From positions 1 to 5,798 of the forward strand of contig JACZQS010000172.1 of NCBI GenBank assembly GCA_022545625.1: DNA of 5,798 nucleotides, written 5' to 3'. The stretch comes from Pseudomonadota bacterium. GTDB lineage: Bacteria; Pseudomonadota; Gammaproteobacteria; GCA-001735895. Shown here piece after piece: positions 1-5,612 of this stretch (position 1 is its first letter; each line of letters opens with the position of its first letter). Both the position numbers and the translations under genes were made by a program. The notes beneath the pieces are model-generated. The model saw nothing but the letters and a program-made list of their open reading frames with translations. It was not told the DNA's origin and searched no databases.

Positions 1-1231
1 CATGGAAGCCGGTCTCCCTGGTCATTTCTTTTTCTGCATCAGTAGTCATACGATAGGCCGTCGCTTTGTTAAATGAATTTTTTGCCGGGTAGATTCGTAA
101 ATGAATATCGGTCGGGTTCCAGCCATTGGCAGAGTCGATATCGCAGGGACAGGCGGAAGATACACAGACCATGTCCTTCAGTGCGCGCATCAATACATAG
201 TCACCGGGTCGCGACCAGGGCTCGTCGAAATACATCTGGTTAGAATCGTCGATATTGGTATTGAAAAAAAGGTTTATTGCCATCCAGCCGCGACGTGGAT
301 TGACCCCATAAGGTTGCAACACCAGATTGAAGTTGTCGGAGCAATTGACGTGTCCCGGGTAACCCATGTCATCGTAGTACTTCGCGGTGCAGGCAGTACC
401 GAAACTGTCATGGCGGCCGCAGGTATCCTGAATCACTTCGACCAGTGGCTCGAAGTCCTGGTCATAAAATTTGGAAAATAACCCGGGGGCAGGATAGGCC
501 GCTCCAAGCGCGTACCGCGTGCTGGCGGCATCAAGACAGCGCTCGATACCTTTTTCCAGTTTGGCGGCATCGAAACATTGAAAATCAGAACACTCGCGCC
601 CTTCGACGTCGATTAATTGAATATATTCCCCCGCCTTGATCTCGTAGGCGAAAGCAGTACGCGCGTCTATCCGGATATCCTGCATCGGGTCGGCGAGTGG
701 GTCTGGCAATTGTATCAGGCGTTCTTCGGATTCGACAGGTTGCCGGTGAACATAGACGACGATATTGGTAATCGTATTTTGCTGGTCAGCCAGCATGGCC
801 TCGCCCGGCGCCGCAATAATGCAGCTCAATGGCTCGTTGGCGGTAAAACGTTGTGAGTCACCGGCCGGTGAATCCTTACCAAAAATACAGGTACTTTGCG
901 CCTTGTCTATAGCCAGATTTCGGAATTTAAGTGCCGCTGCCAGTTTTTTTGCGCTCTCGTCGTTCGGGGCCAGAATACTTTTTAATCCTTCTGCTGCACC
1001 GTTGGCCTTTGCCCCGATACATTGCATGTCACTTTTGCCCTGGGTATCGAAAACACTGATTTCACAAACCTGCAAACCTTCTGGATTAACCAGTTCGATT
1101 TCATCGCCAGCGTTGAGGTTAATCGCAAGACTGCCACTGGCTCTTACCAGGTAGCGCTCGGTATCGGGCGGTAAAACGTTCAACCCTGGTTGCAGCAGCC
1201 TTAATGCGGAATTAGATATTGGGGCATTCAT
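1..1231 (-). CDS. DUF1989 (carboxyguanidine deiminase-like) protein with tandem domains, N-terminal 410 residues of a probable DUF1989-GcvT fusion, partial
   Basis: The frame is open from ATG 1231-1229 to the left edge, giving 410 residues without a stop. Residues about 187-380 match the DUF1989 family (urea-carboxylase-associated proteins, some of which form the CgdAB carboxyguanidine deiminase). Visible motifs are CGRHD (C271, H274), GHVNCSDN (H294, C297), EPWSRPGDY (337-345) and SSACPCDID followed by NGWNPTDIH (C361 to H377); the Cys and His residues are candidate metal or catalytic residues. Residues 1-165 look like a degenerate copy of the same fold that lacks the GRHD/CSDN part. The last residues, KEMTRETGFH, resemble the linker before a GcvT (aminomethyltransferase) domain in related long proteins; that domain lies outside the window, so the fusion is inferred. 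The start is favoured by a GAAGGG ribosome site (1241-1246), which overlaps the regulator's stop codon. It lies 13 nt after the GntR gene and is probably co-transcribed with it. Its exact substrate is unknown. Confidence 0.82.
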   Translation of the reverse strand, partial: MNAPISNSALRLLQPGLNVLPPDTERYLVRASGSLAINLNAGDEIELVNPEGLQVCEISVFDTQGKSDMQCIGAKANGAAEGLKSILAPNDESAKKLAAALKFRNLAIDKAQSTCIFGKDSPAGDSQRFTANEPLSCIIAAPGEAMLADQQNTITNIVVYVHRQPVESEERLIQLPDPLADPMQDIRIDARTAFAYEIKAGEYIQLIDVEGRECSDFQCFDAAKLEKGIERCLDAASTRYALGAAYPAPGLFSKFYDQDFEPLVEVIQDTCGRHDSFGTACTAKYYDDMGYPGHVNCSDNFNLVLQPYGVNPRRGWMAINLFFNTNIDDSNQMYFDEPWSRPGDYVLMRALKDMVCVSSACPCDIDSANGWNPTDIHLRIYPAKNSFNKATAYRMTTDAEKEMTRETGFH

Positions 1232-1240
1232 TCAGATGAA

Positions 1241-1246
1241 CCCTTC
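1241..1246 (-). promoter_or_regulatory. Ribosome binding site of the DUF1989 gene, overlapping the gntR stop
   Basis: GAAGGG on the minus strand lies 9 nt before ATG 1231. It shares two bases with the TGA stop of the regulator (1245-1247), which suggests translational coupling of the two genes. A second ATG at 1227-1225 is in another frame and soon meets a stop, so 1231 is the start. Confidence 0.55.
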
Positions 1247-1985
1247 AAGTCTCAAGTAAATCGTCCTGCACCCCTAAAAGGTGTTGTTTAATAACCCCAA
1301 TCGCTTCGTTGGCATCACGAGAGGCGATGGCTTCGTACAGCGCGCGGTGTTGGTCATTGTAATAGTCGATACGCTCGGGGGTTAACAGTTTGGCCTTCAT
1401 AATCCTCCACTGTGAGTAGCGCCGTACTTCGCTGATACGTTCGTATACCCAGTACATCAATTTATTTTTAGAGCATTGTGCCAGTGCCATGTGAAAAGCC
1501 GTATCAGCCAGCGCGAACTTTTCTGCATCACCACCGCATTCCTCGCACTCCCGTAACGCATTTCGTAACTCCTCGAGATCCCGGTGGCTGGCATTAGTGA
1601 TCGCCAGACGAACCATTTGCGGTTCTATTGCAATGCGAACTTCCACCATTTCCAACGGACTGGTAATGCTCGAGATATCGTGTTGGCTGCTGAGTTCGCG
1701 GTGGGTTACATAGGTTCCGCTACCGATTTTGCGCGTGACCAGATTTTGCTCTTCAAGATTTTGCAGTGCTGTCCTTATTGTGCCCCGCGATACTTTGAAT
1801 TCCTCGGCTAAATTTCGTTCTGCGGGTAATCGCTCTTCATGCGAATAATTTCCCTCAAGAATCATATTGCGCAATTGCGAAACTACACTCCCAGTGGTTG
1901 CGCCGAGCCTGGATTTACCGCCCTTGTCTATGATACCGAGACCGGGGCCGCGCGATCCAGAATCTTGATTTACGCTAGTATCCAT
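1245..1985 (-). CDS. GntR-family transcriptional regulator, FadR/FCD subfamily
   Basis: A 246-residue cytoplasmic DNA-binding repressor or activator. A winged helix-turn-helix spans about residues 33-94, with the typical series RLPAERNLAEEF, VSRGTIRTAL, LEEQNLV and GSGTYV. A C-terminal FCD ligand-binding domain spans about 109-240; D161, H165, H213 and H235 sit where FCD proteins bind a metal that helps hold a carboxylate effector. The first 30 residues are a polar extension without a domain. The start at 1985 has a GAGGA ribosome site 8 nt upstream. The gene is first in a minus-strand unit with the DUF1989 gene and divergent from the glutamine-synthetase-like gene, so it probably controls both directions and itself through the inverted repeat at 2027-2041. 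The effector is likely a small carboxylate or amino-acid-like pathway intermediate, by family analogy only. Confidence 0.93.
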   Translation of the reverse strand: MDTSVNQDSGSRGPGLGIIDKGGKSRLGATTGSVVSQLRNMILEGNYSHEERLPAERNLAEEFKVSRGTIRTALQNLEEQNLVTRKIGSGTYVTHRELSSQHDISSITSPLEMVEVRIAIEPQMVRLAITNASHRDLEELRNALRECEECGGDAEKFALADTAFHMALAQCSKNKLMYWVYERISEVRRYSQWRIMKAKLLTPERIDYYNDQHRALYEAIASRDANEAIGVIKQHLLGVQDDLLET

Positions 1986-1993
1986 AAGCTATT

Positions 1994-1998
1994 TCCTC
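1994..1998 (-). promoter_or_regulatory. Ribosome binding site of the gntR gene
   Basis: GAGGA on the minus strand is 8 nt before ATG 1985, a good spacing, and supports this start for the regulator. Confidence 0.6.
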
Positions 1999-2010
1999 GT
2001 AACTAGAATA

Positions 2011-2038
2011 ATAATAGTGGTACTATAAATTGGTACAA
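2011..2038 (-). promoter_or_regulatory. Putative sigma-70 promoter of the gntR-DUF1989 unit
   Basis: On the minus strand TTGTAC (2033-2038) and TATTAT (2011-2016) are 16 nt apart, close to -35 and -10 consensus, leaving a leader of roughly 20 nt. The -35 box lies inside the inverted repeat 2027-2041, so a protein bound there would block polymerase. This is prediction from sequence only. Confidence 0.45.
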
Positions 2039-2041
2039 TTT
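2027..2041. promoter_or_regulatory. Candidate GntR/FCD operator: perfect inverted repeat AAATTG-GTA-CAATTT
   Basis: Two exact 6-bp arms surround a 3-bp centre. Shape and bases resemble operators of FCD regulators (the PdhR/LldR-type AATTGGT...ACCAATT pattern). It sits 42 bp upstream of the gntR start and overlaps the predicted -35 box, as expected for autoregulation. A 12/15 copy lies at 2309-2323. Confidence 0.55.
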
Positions 2042-2102
2042 TGCGCTATAAAATTATCTAAATCAAGCGTTTTACCCCGGTTGTGGGATTTAAAGCCAAC
2101 TG

Positions 2103-2128
2103 AAATGGCTGGCGGATAGTCGCCATTT
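2103..2128. repeat. Inverted repeat AAATGGC-N12-GCCATTT
   Basis: Two exact 7-bp arms (2103-2109 and 2122-2128) are separated by 12 nt. A competing inner hairpin TGGCG/CGCCA (2110-2114 and 2121-2125) also exists. It could be a regulator site or an RNA hairpin. No T-run follows on either strand, so it is not a typical terminator. Confidence 0.4.
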
Positions 2129-2308
2129 GGAGAAATGTGGCCTGCTGACATGATAGCGTTCATCGACTGCACTTACGATCTTATTAATCATATAAATAAT
2201 TGAATTTAATACCTATTATTGCAAATGTAAAAACTCAAAAAAATCGTTTGGAGCCCGGTATGAGATTATTTACCCACACTTCCCCGGCCATTTGAAGAAC
2301 ATTAAAGA

Positions 2309-2323
2309 AAATTGGTTCAGTTA
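2309..2323. promoter_or_regulatory. Candidate second, degenerate GntR operator
   Basis: AAATTGGTTCAGTTA matches the perfect repeat at 2027-2041 at 12 of 15 positions, including the whole left arm. It lies about 47 bp upstream of the putative promoter of the ligase gene. A short palindrome TTGTACAA (2345-2352), sharing the TTGTAC half, lies between this site and that promoter. Together they could let one regulator act on both divergent units. Confidence 0.35.
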
Positions 2324-2369
2324 AATGTTAGAAATTACTAAATATTGTACAAAAAAATGTCGGAAAGTC

Positions 2370-2397
2370 TTGTAATAGAACATTGCATAGGTATAAC
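2370..2397 (+). promoter_or_regulatory. Putative sigma-70 promoter of the glutamine-synthetase-like gene
   Basis: TTGTAA (2370-2375) and TATAAC (2392-2397) with a 16-nt spacer are the best plus-strand pair in the region. Use of it would give a leader of about 170 nt that begins just before the palindrome at 2410-2422. No convincing sigma-54 element was found. Confidence 0.4.
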
Positions 2398-2409
2398 ATT
2401 AGGATCGAG

Positions 2410-2422
2410 TTCCCCGGGGGAA
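2410..2422. promoter_or_regulatory. 13-bp perfect palindrome TTCCCC-G-GGGGAA
   Basis: It is strikingly GC-rich within AT-rich surroundings and starts about 12 nt after the predicted -10 box. It could be an operator near the transcription start or the first hairpin of the leader RNA. The left half, TTCCCCGG, recurs at about 2280-2287. Confidence 0.4.
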
Positions 2423-2425
2423 GTT

Positions 2426-2467
2426 GGCGACTATAAAAACTAAAATCTAAATCTATAGACCGTCGCC
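2426..2467 (+). other. Possible structured leader RNA: GGCGAC...GTCGCC pairing
   Basis: GGCGAC (2426-2431) pairs exactly with GTCGCC (2462-2467), and TATA (2432-2435) can pair with TATA (2454-2457) after a small bulge, leaving an A-rich loop. CCCCCG (2466-2471) can instead pair with CGGGGG (2415-2420), so two alternative folds are possible. It matches no riboswitch class that I recognise. Confidence 0.3.
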
Positions 2468-2564
2468 CCCGATGACCTGCAGATAAACTGATAACTCGCA
2501 TGACAGTCATAGCAGGCGGATATAAATTACCAGAAAAGCAGAAAACTAAAAATTAGAAAACACT

Positions 2565-2569
2565 AGGAG
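2565..2569 (+). promoter_or_regulatory. Ribosome binding site of the glutamine-synthetase-like gene
   Basis: AGGAG is 7 nt before ATG 2577, a near-ideal site that fixes the start of the ligase gene. Confidence 0.75.
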
Positions 2570-2576
2570 AGTATCA

Positions 2577-4046
2577 ATGACTGATTTACAAGAACACGTT
2601 GAAGCACCGGGCCGCGCTGATCTGGTTAAGCAGGTCGCCGAAAAAATAAAGGAAACCGGTGTCGACTACATTTACTACCAGTTCGCCTCGGTCACTGGGC
2701 GAATTATGGGTAAAGGTATACCCGCAGCGCACTGGGAACGCCTGGCCGAAAGAGGCTTCCAGTTGGTCTACGGTTCAACTGCAAACCTGTACGTCGACCG
2801 CCATGGAAATTACATTGGCTACGGCCCAGAATCATGGGAGCTGGTCGGTATTCCTGACCCCGAAACTTTTTGCCAATTGCCCTGGGATAAGCGTATCGGG
2901 CGCGTTTACTGTACGCTGTTTCGCAACCGCGAAGAAAGAGAGAATGCGGGTGGCGCATTGAGTTCGGATTGTCGCGGTAACCTGCGTCGTATTCACCAGG
3001 AATTTCAGGACAAGCACGGCCTGGAGCTGCGTTGCGGCACCGAGCCGGAAATGATGTGGCTGAAGCGTGGTGAAGATGGCAAACCCGACGGTGGTGTGAC
3101 CAAGCCGAACTGTTACCACATCGATCAGTTTGAAGAGTTGCGCCCGACCTTCATGAAGGTCATCGAGTATTCGATGCAAATGGGTCTCGATATCATCCAG
3201 GGTGACCACGAAGACGCACCAGGCCAGTTGGAACTGAACACCCAGTTCGACGACGTACTGCGTAACGCGGACCGTTTGACTACTTACCGGCAGATTTGTG
3301 CGCAGGTTGCGCGCGAAGATAATTTGATCGCCTGTTTCATGTCGAAACCATTCATGGGTGTATCGGCTTCGGGCTGTCACCACAACATGTCGCTGTGGCG
3401 CGGTGGTGAAGACGTGGTTAATAAACTTGGCATGGAAACGTTACCGGGGATGGATGGTTCCTTCACCTACCGTGTCGGTGGCGAAAATACATTTATGCCC
3501 GATCCTTCGATCGATGAGGTCGCGCCAGGCCCGATTGGCCTGCAGTGTATCGGTGGTGTAATCAAGCACCTAGGCGCCCTTACCTCGATTGGCTCATCAA
3601 CGGTGAACTCTTACCGTCGTCTCTGGGATACCGGTTTCTGGGCGCCGATCTTTGCCGACTGGGGTTACCAGAACCGTACTTGCGCGTTACGCATATCGGC
3701 TCCGGGTCGTTTCGAATATCGCTCAGTCGACTCGATGGTGAATCCTTACCTGATGGGTTCTGCACTGTTGAAGGCTTTCGACGATGGCATTGATAACAAG
3801 CTGGATCCGGGTGAAGCCGAAGAGCGCAATATCTATGAGGCGATCGACGCGGGTAAAAAAGTCAAGAAATTACCGATGTCACTGGGTGAAGCGCTAGAGG
3901 AATTGCGCAATGACGAGGTGATTAAATCTTCCATGCCGGGTGAGATGTTCAGGGTATTCGAGCATTACAAGCGCGACGAGTGGGAAAGATACAACGCCAC
4001 GGTAACGGATTGGGATGTGGAGACGTATATGGATTGTCTGCCGTAG
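2577..4046 (+). CDS. Glutamine-synthetase-family ligase, candidate gamma-glutamylamide (GmaS-like) synthetase
   Basis: A complete 489-residue cytoplasmic enzyme expected to join ammonia or an amine to the gamma-carboxyl of glutamate (or a similar acid) using ATP. A beta-grasp-like N-terminal part (about 30-115) precedes the catalytic domain. Visible family motifs are GTEPEMM (E156, E158), HEDAPGQLELN (E212, Q217, E219), SGCHHNMSLW (H268), NSYRRL (344-349), NRTCALRIS (from N366) and RFEYRSVDSMVNPYL (R378, E380, R382, D385, N389), which supply the metal, ATP and glutamate ligands. All key residues appear present, so it should be active. It is longer than usual GmaS (about 440 residues). Being followed by a GlxB/MgsA-type amidotransferase favours an amine-utilisation role over plain ammonia assimilation, but the amine substrate cannot be told from the sequence. 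Confidence 0.9.
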   Translation: MTDLQEHVEAPGRADLVKQVAEKIKETGVDYIYYQFASVTGRIMGKGIPAAHWERLAERGFQLVYGSTANLYVDRHGNYIGYGPESWELVGIPDPETFCQLPWDKRIGRVYCTLFRNREERENAGGALSSDCRGNLRRIHQEFQDKHGLELRCGTEPEMMWLKRGEDGKPDGGVTKPNCYHIDQFEELRPTFMKVIEYSMQMGLDIIQGDHEDAPGQLELNTQFDDVLRNADRLTTYRQICAQVAREDNLIACFMSKPFMGVSASGCHHNMSLWRGGEDVVNKLGMETLPGMDGSFTYRVGGENTFMPDPSIDEVAPGPIGLQCIGGVIKHLGALTSIGSSTVNSYRRLWDTGFWAPIFADWGYQNRTCALRISAPGRFEYRSVDSMVNPYLMGSALLKAFDDGIDNKLDPGEAEERNIYEAIDAGKKVKKLPMSLGEALEELRNDEVIKSSMPGEMFRVFEHYKRDEWERYNATVTDWDVETYMDCLP

Positions 4047-4069
4047 GCACCTATTAGAGACCTCGGCCT

Positions 4070-4084
4070 GGAGAATGGTTCTCC
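4070..4084 (+). other. Hairpin GGAGAA-TGG-TTCTCC after the ligase gene
   Basis: A perfect 6-bp stem with a 3-nt loop lies 23 nt after the stop codon. The nearest T-run (4103-4108) is about 18 nt further on, so it is not a standard intrinsic terminator. It may stabilise the upstream mRNA or weaken read-through between the two genes. Confidence 0.4.
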
Positions 4085-4104
4085 CGACACTGGGTAATAA
4101 CATT

Positions 4105-4132
4105 TTTTACTGCTGCTATAGCGGCATATAAA
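4105..4132 (+). promoter_or_regulatory. Possible internal promoter ahead of the amidotransferase gene
   Basis: TTTTAC (4105-4110) and TATAAA (4127-4132) are 16 nt apart. The spacer contains a near-palindrome, GCTGCTATAGCGGC (4112-4125), that could be a regulator site or hairpin. The 109-nt gap from the ligase gene leaves room for separate initiation. Confidence 0.3.
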
Positions 4133-4143
4133 TTTAGTCTTAA

Positions 4144-4148
4144 GAGGA
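4144..4148 (+). promoter_or_regulatory. Ribosome binding site of the amidotransferase gene
   Basis: GAGGA is 7 nt before ATG 4156. This start puts the catalytic Cys at position 2, as required in this family. Confidence 0.65.
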
Positions 4149-4155
4149 ATTTCTT

Positions 4156-4419
4156 ATGTGTGGTATTGCTGGACTTATCTGGAAAGGTGGTGCGAGCAGT
4201 GATATCGGTAGCGAGATGACCCAGATGCTTCAGGCACTGAAGCACCGCGGGCCAGACTCGACCGGGTTTGCACTTTATGGTAAAGCACACAAAGGTCTGC
4301 AGATTTTGCGCTTCAAGGTGGCTGAACAGGAAGAGATGAATAGCGGATTCGATATTCATCGTCAGGTTGTCGATCGCAAGGCAGCGGTAGATGCGCGTCT
4401 CGAGGAAATGGGTGCAAAG
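4156..4419 (+). CDS. Class II glutamine amidotransferase (GlxB/MgsA-like), N-terminal fragment cut at the junction
   Basis: About 88 residues remain of a protein normally near 300. MCGIAGLIW gives the N-terminal nucleophile Cys2 of Ntn-type glutaminases, exposed after Met removal, and KHRGPDSTGFALYG (29-42) is the RGPDS substrate-binding motif. The segment RFKVAEQEEMNSGFDIH and DRKAAVDARLEEMGAK follows the GlxB/MgsA type (split glutamate-synthase amidotransferase domain) rather than GlmS, PurF or AsnB. Such a subunit takes the amide nitrogen of glutamine, or the amine of gamma-glutamylmethylamide in MgsA, for the partner GlxC/GlxD or MgsB/MgsC subunits. These would be expected just downstream but are missing because the contig switches to other DNA. 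Codons after about 4420 up to the TGA-like end at 4494 are antisense to the reductase gene and are not protein of this family. Confidence 0.85.
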
Positions 4420-4422
4420 ACG
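4399..4422. other. Chimeric junction between two unrelated sequences
   Basis: The plus-strand amidotransferase is family-like up to residue 88 (4417-4419), and the minus-strand reductase is family-like down to THFL(E) at 4399-4401. Both readings therefore hold over about 20 nt and fail on the other side. Two convergent genes, both losing their 3' parts at one short shared segment, is what a short assembly overlap produces. A true rearrangement is possible but less likely. Confidence 0.8.
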
Positions 4423-5385
4423 CACGGTCTTCCTCAATGCGTCCCAATCCAACTCACCGTCTTTCACAAACACGCCGACGTTGACCGATCCTAGGTTGCA
4501 AACATCGTAAGGCAACAACGGCTGCTCACCGCACGGGTTGGTCGCCTCATAGCTGCCGAGATGTGGGACGGGATTGTAGTAGTTGGCCTTGTCGATGAAG
4601 AATACCCCGGGCTCTCCGGTCTTCCACGCCCCGTGAATGATTTTCGAGAAAACCTCGCGCGCGTTCAGCCCATCCACCACCTCGTTGGTGTGCGGATCGA
4701 CGAGGTCGTATTCCTCATCTCGCTCCACCGCCTCCATGAACGCGTCGGTGGCCGCCACCGAAATGTTGAAGTTGGTGATCTTGGTGGTGTCATCCTTGCA
4801 AGTGATGAATTGCAGTATGTCAGGATGGTCGACCCTAAGAATCCCCATGTTCGCGCCACGGCGGGTGCCGCCCTGCTTCACGACTTCCGTGGACGCGTCG
4901 TACAGCGACATGAAAGACACCGGGCCGGACGCCACACCCATGGTCGAGCGCACCACCGAATTCGTCGGCCGCAGACGCGAGAAGCCGAACCCGGTCCCAC
5001 CACCCGACTGGTGAACGAGAGCCATGTGCCGCAACGTGTCGTAGATGCCGGATTCCCCATTGGACAGAGAGTCTTCCACCGGCAGCACGAAACAGGCGGA
5101 GAGTTGCCCCAGGGGGCGCCCTGCATTCATGAGGGTCGGACTGTTGGGCATCCACACCCGCTTCGTCATGATCCCGTAAAAGGCCTCGGCCAGCTCCTCC
5201 AGCGCCCCTTTGCTGGCACCGTACTTCGCATCAGGAGCCGCGACCGTCGAAGCAACTCTCCAGAACAGCTCCTCCGGCCCTTCGGTAGGGCGCCCGTCAT
5301 CGTCCTTGATGAGATACCGCCGCTCGAGAACCGTAATCGCGTTGTCGCTCAGTTCCGGAGTGGCTCGTTGGGTGGATTTGGCCAT
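4399..5385 (-). CDS. nrdJ: Adenosylcobalamin-dependent (class II) ribonucleotide reductase, N-terminal part cut at the junction
   Basis: About 329 residues of an enzyme that reduces ribonucleotides to deoxyribonucleotides with a cobalamin-derived thiyl radical. Seen in order: PNSPTLMNAG (80-89), LSACFVLP with redox Cys98, HQSGGGTGFGFSRLRP (125-140), SGPVSFMSLYD (153-163), QGGTRRGANMG (171-181), TNFNISV, NPCGE (N283, radical Cys285, E287) and CNLGS with second redox Cys296. The 11-residue distance between C285 and C296 is the same as in class II enzymes such as that of Thermotoga (C322 and C333). No ATP-cone precedes the catalytic domain. The rest of the barrel and the C-terminal cysteines are lost. 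Start 5385 is chosen because family similarity begins at MAKS, a GAGGA ribosome site (5395-5399) lies 9 nt upstream, and the in-frame extension to 5535 looks like translated leader. Confidence 0.92.
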
Positions 5386-5612
5386 GGCAGAAGGTCCTCG
5401 GGGTTGCGGCCCGTAAATAGAGAGGGGATGCCTTAATTTTGAACGCGCAGTTGCCGCCGGTACTTCAAGGGTGCGAGGTGACAAGGTAGCGACCCCGAAC
5501 CACCATGCAAGAGCGGCGCAAACAGCACGCACCATGGGGCATCCCAGTAATCCACATCACAAAGATAGCGAAAAACCCCGGCGCGATGAACGCGGTGGGA
5601 TGGATCAAAGGG
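5386..5612. other. 227-nt gap upstream of nrdJ
   Basis: Apart from the nrdJ ribosome site (5395-5399) and a possible terminator, I see no gene here. I looked for a cobalamin riboswitch (B12-box-like sequence) and NrdR boxes and saw neither. No clear promoter pair was found. Confidence 0.5.
5571..5599 (-). terminator. Possible intrinsic terminator of the TonB-like gene
   Basis: On the minus strand CCC-AC-CGCG-TTCAT-CGCG-CC-GGG forms an interrupted stem and is followed by G and five T residues (5571-5575). It begins 13 nt after the stop of the TonB-like gene, the right place to end that transcript before nrdJ. The internal mismatch makes it weak. Confidence 0.4.

Larger units (their letters stand above)
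1986..2576. other. 591-nt divergent intergenic control region
   Basis: No convincing gene lies here. The region is AT-rich, especially about 2165-2400, and separates the gntR unit from the glutamine-synthetase-like unit. It contains the candidate promoters and operators listed separately, an inverted repeat at 2103-2128, palindromes at 2345-2352, 2410-2422 and 2500-2510, and a long-range pairing at 2426-2467. The length and density of symmetric sites suggest control by more than one regulator. Confidence 0.7.

Noticed and set aside
142..152. Possible frameshift in the DUF1989 gene near its CPCD motif
   Set aside because: Rereading the bases shows three C residues at this point, so the frame stays open from 1231 to the window edge.
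2061..2073. IHF-like site AATCAAGCGTTTT
   Set aside because: It misses the last position of the WATCAANNNNTTR consensus, and near-matches are frequent in AT-rich DNA.
2328..2510. Small minus-strand open frame of 60 codons
   Set aside because: No recognisable domain, no good ribosome site, and it covers the symmetric regulatory elements of the divergent region.
2500..2510. Palindrome ATGACAGTCAT as an operator
   Set aside because: Only 11 bp, with no second copy and no match to a regulator I can name; noted but not called as a regulatory site.
2832..3383. Minus-strand open frame of 183 codons inside the ligase gene
   Set aside because: Antisense to a well-supported enzyme and without recognisable motifs.
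4054..4398. Minus-strand continuation of the reductase reading frame (to 4054)
   Set aside because: Past the junction the translation loses all ribonucleotide-reductase similarity and is antisense to the amidotransferase gene and its leader.
4561..5436. Long plus-strand open frame of 291 codons
   Set aside because: It lies opposite the reductase gene; its composition is that of a GC-rich antisense frame with no family motif.
5386..5535. N-terminal extension of the reductase from an upstream in-frame ATG
   Set aside because: Family similarity starts at 5385, where a good ribosome site exists; the extra 50 residues look like translated leader.
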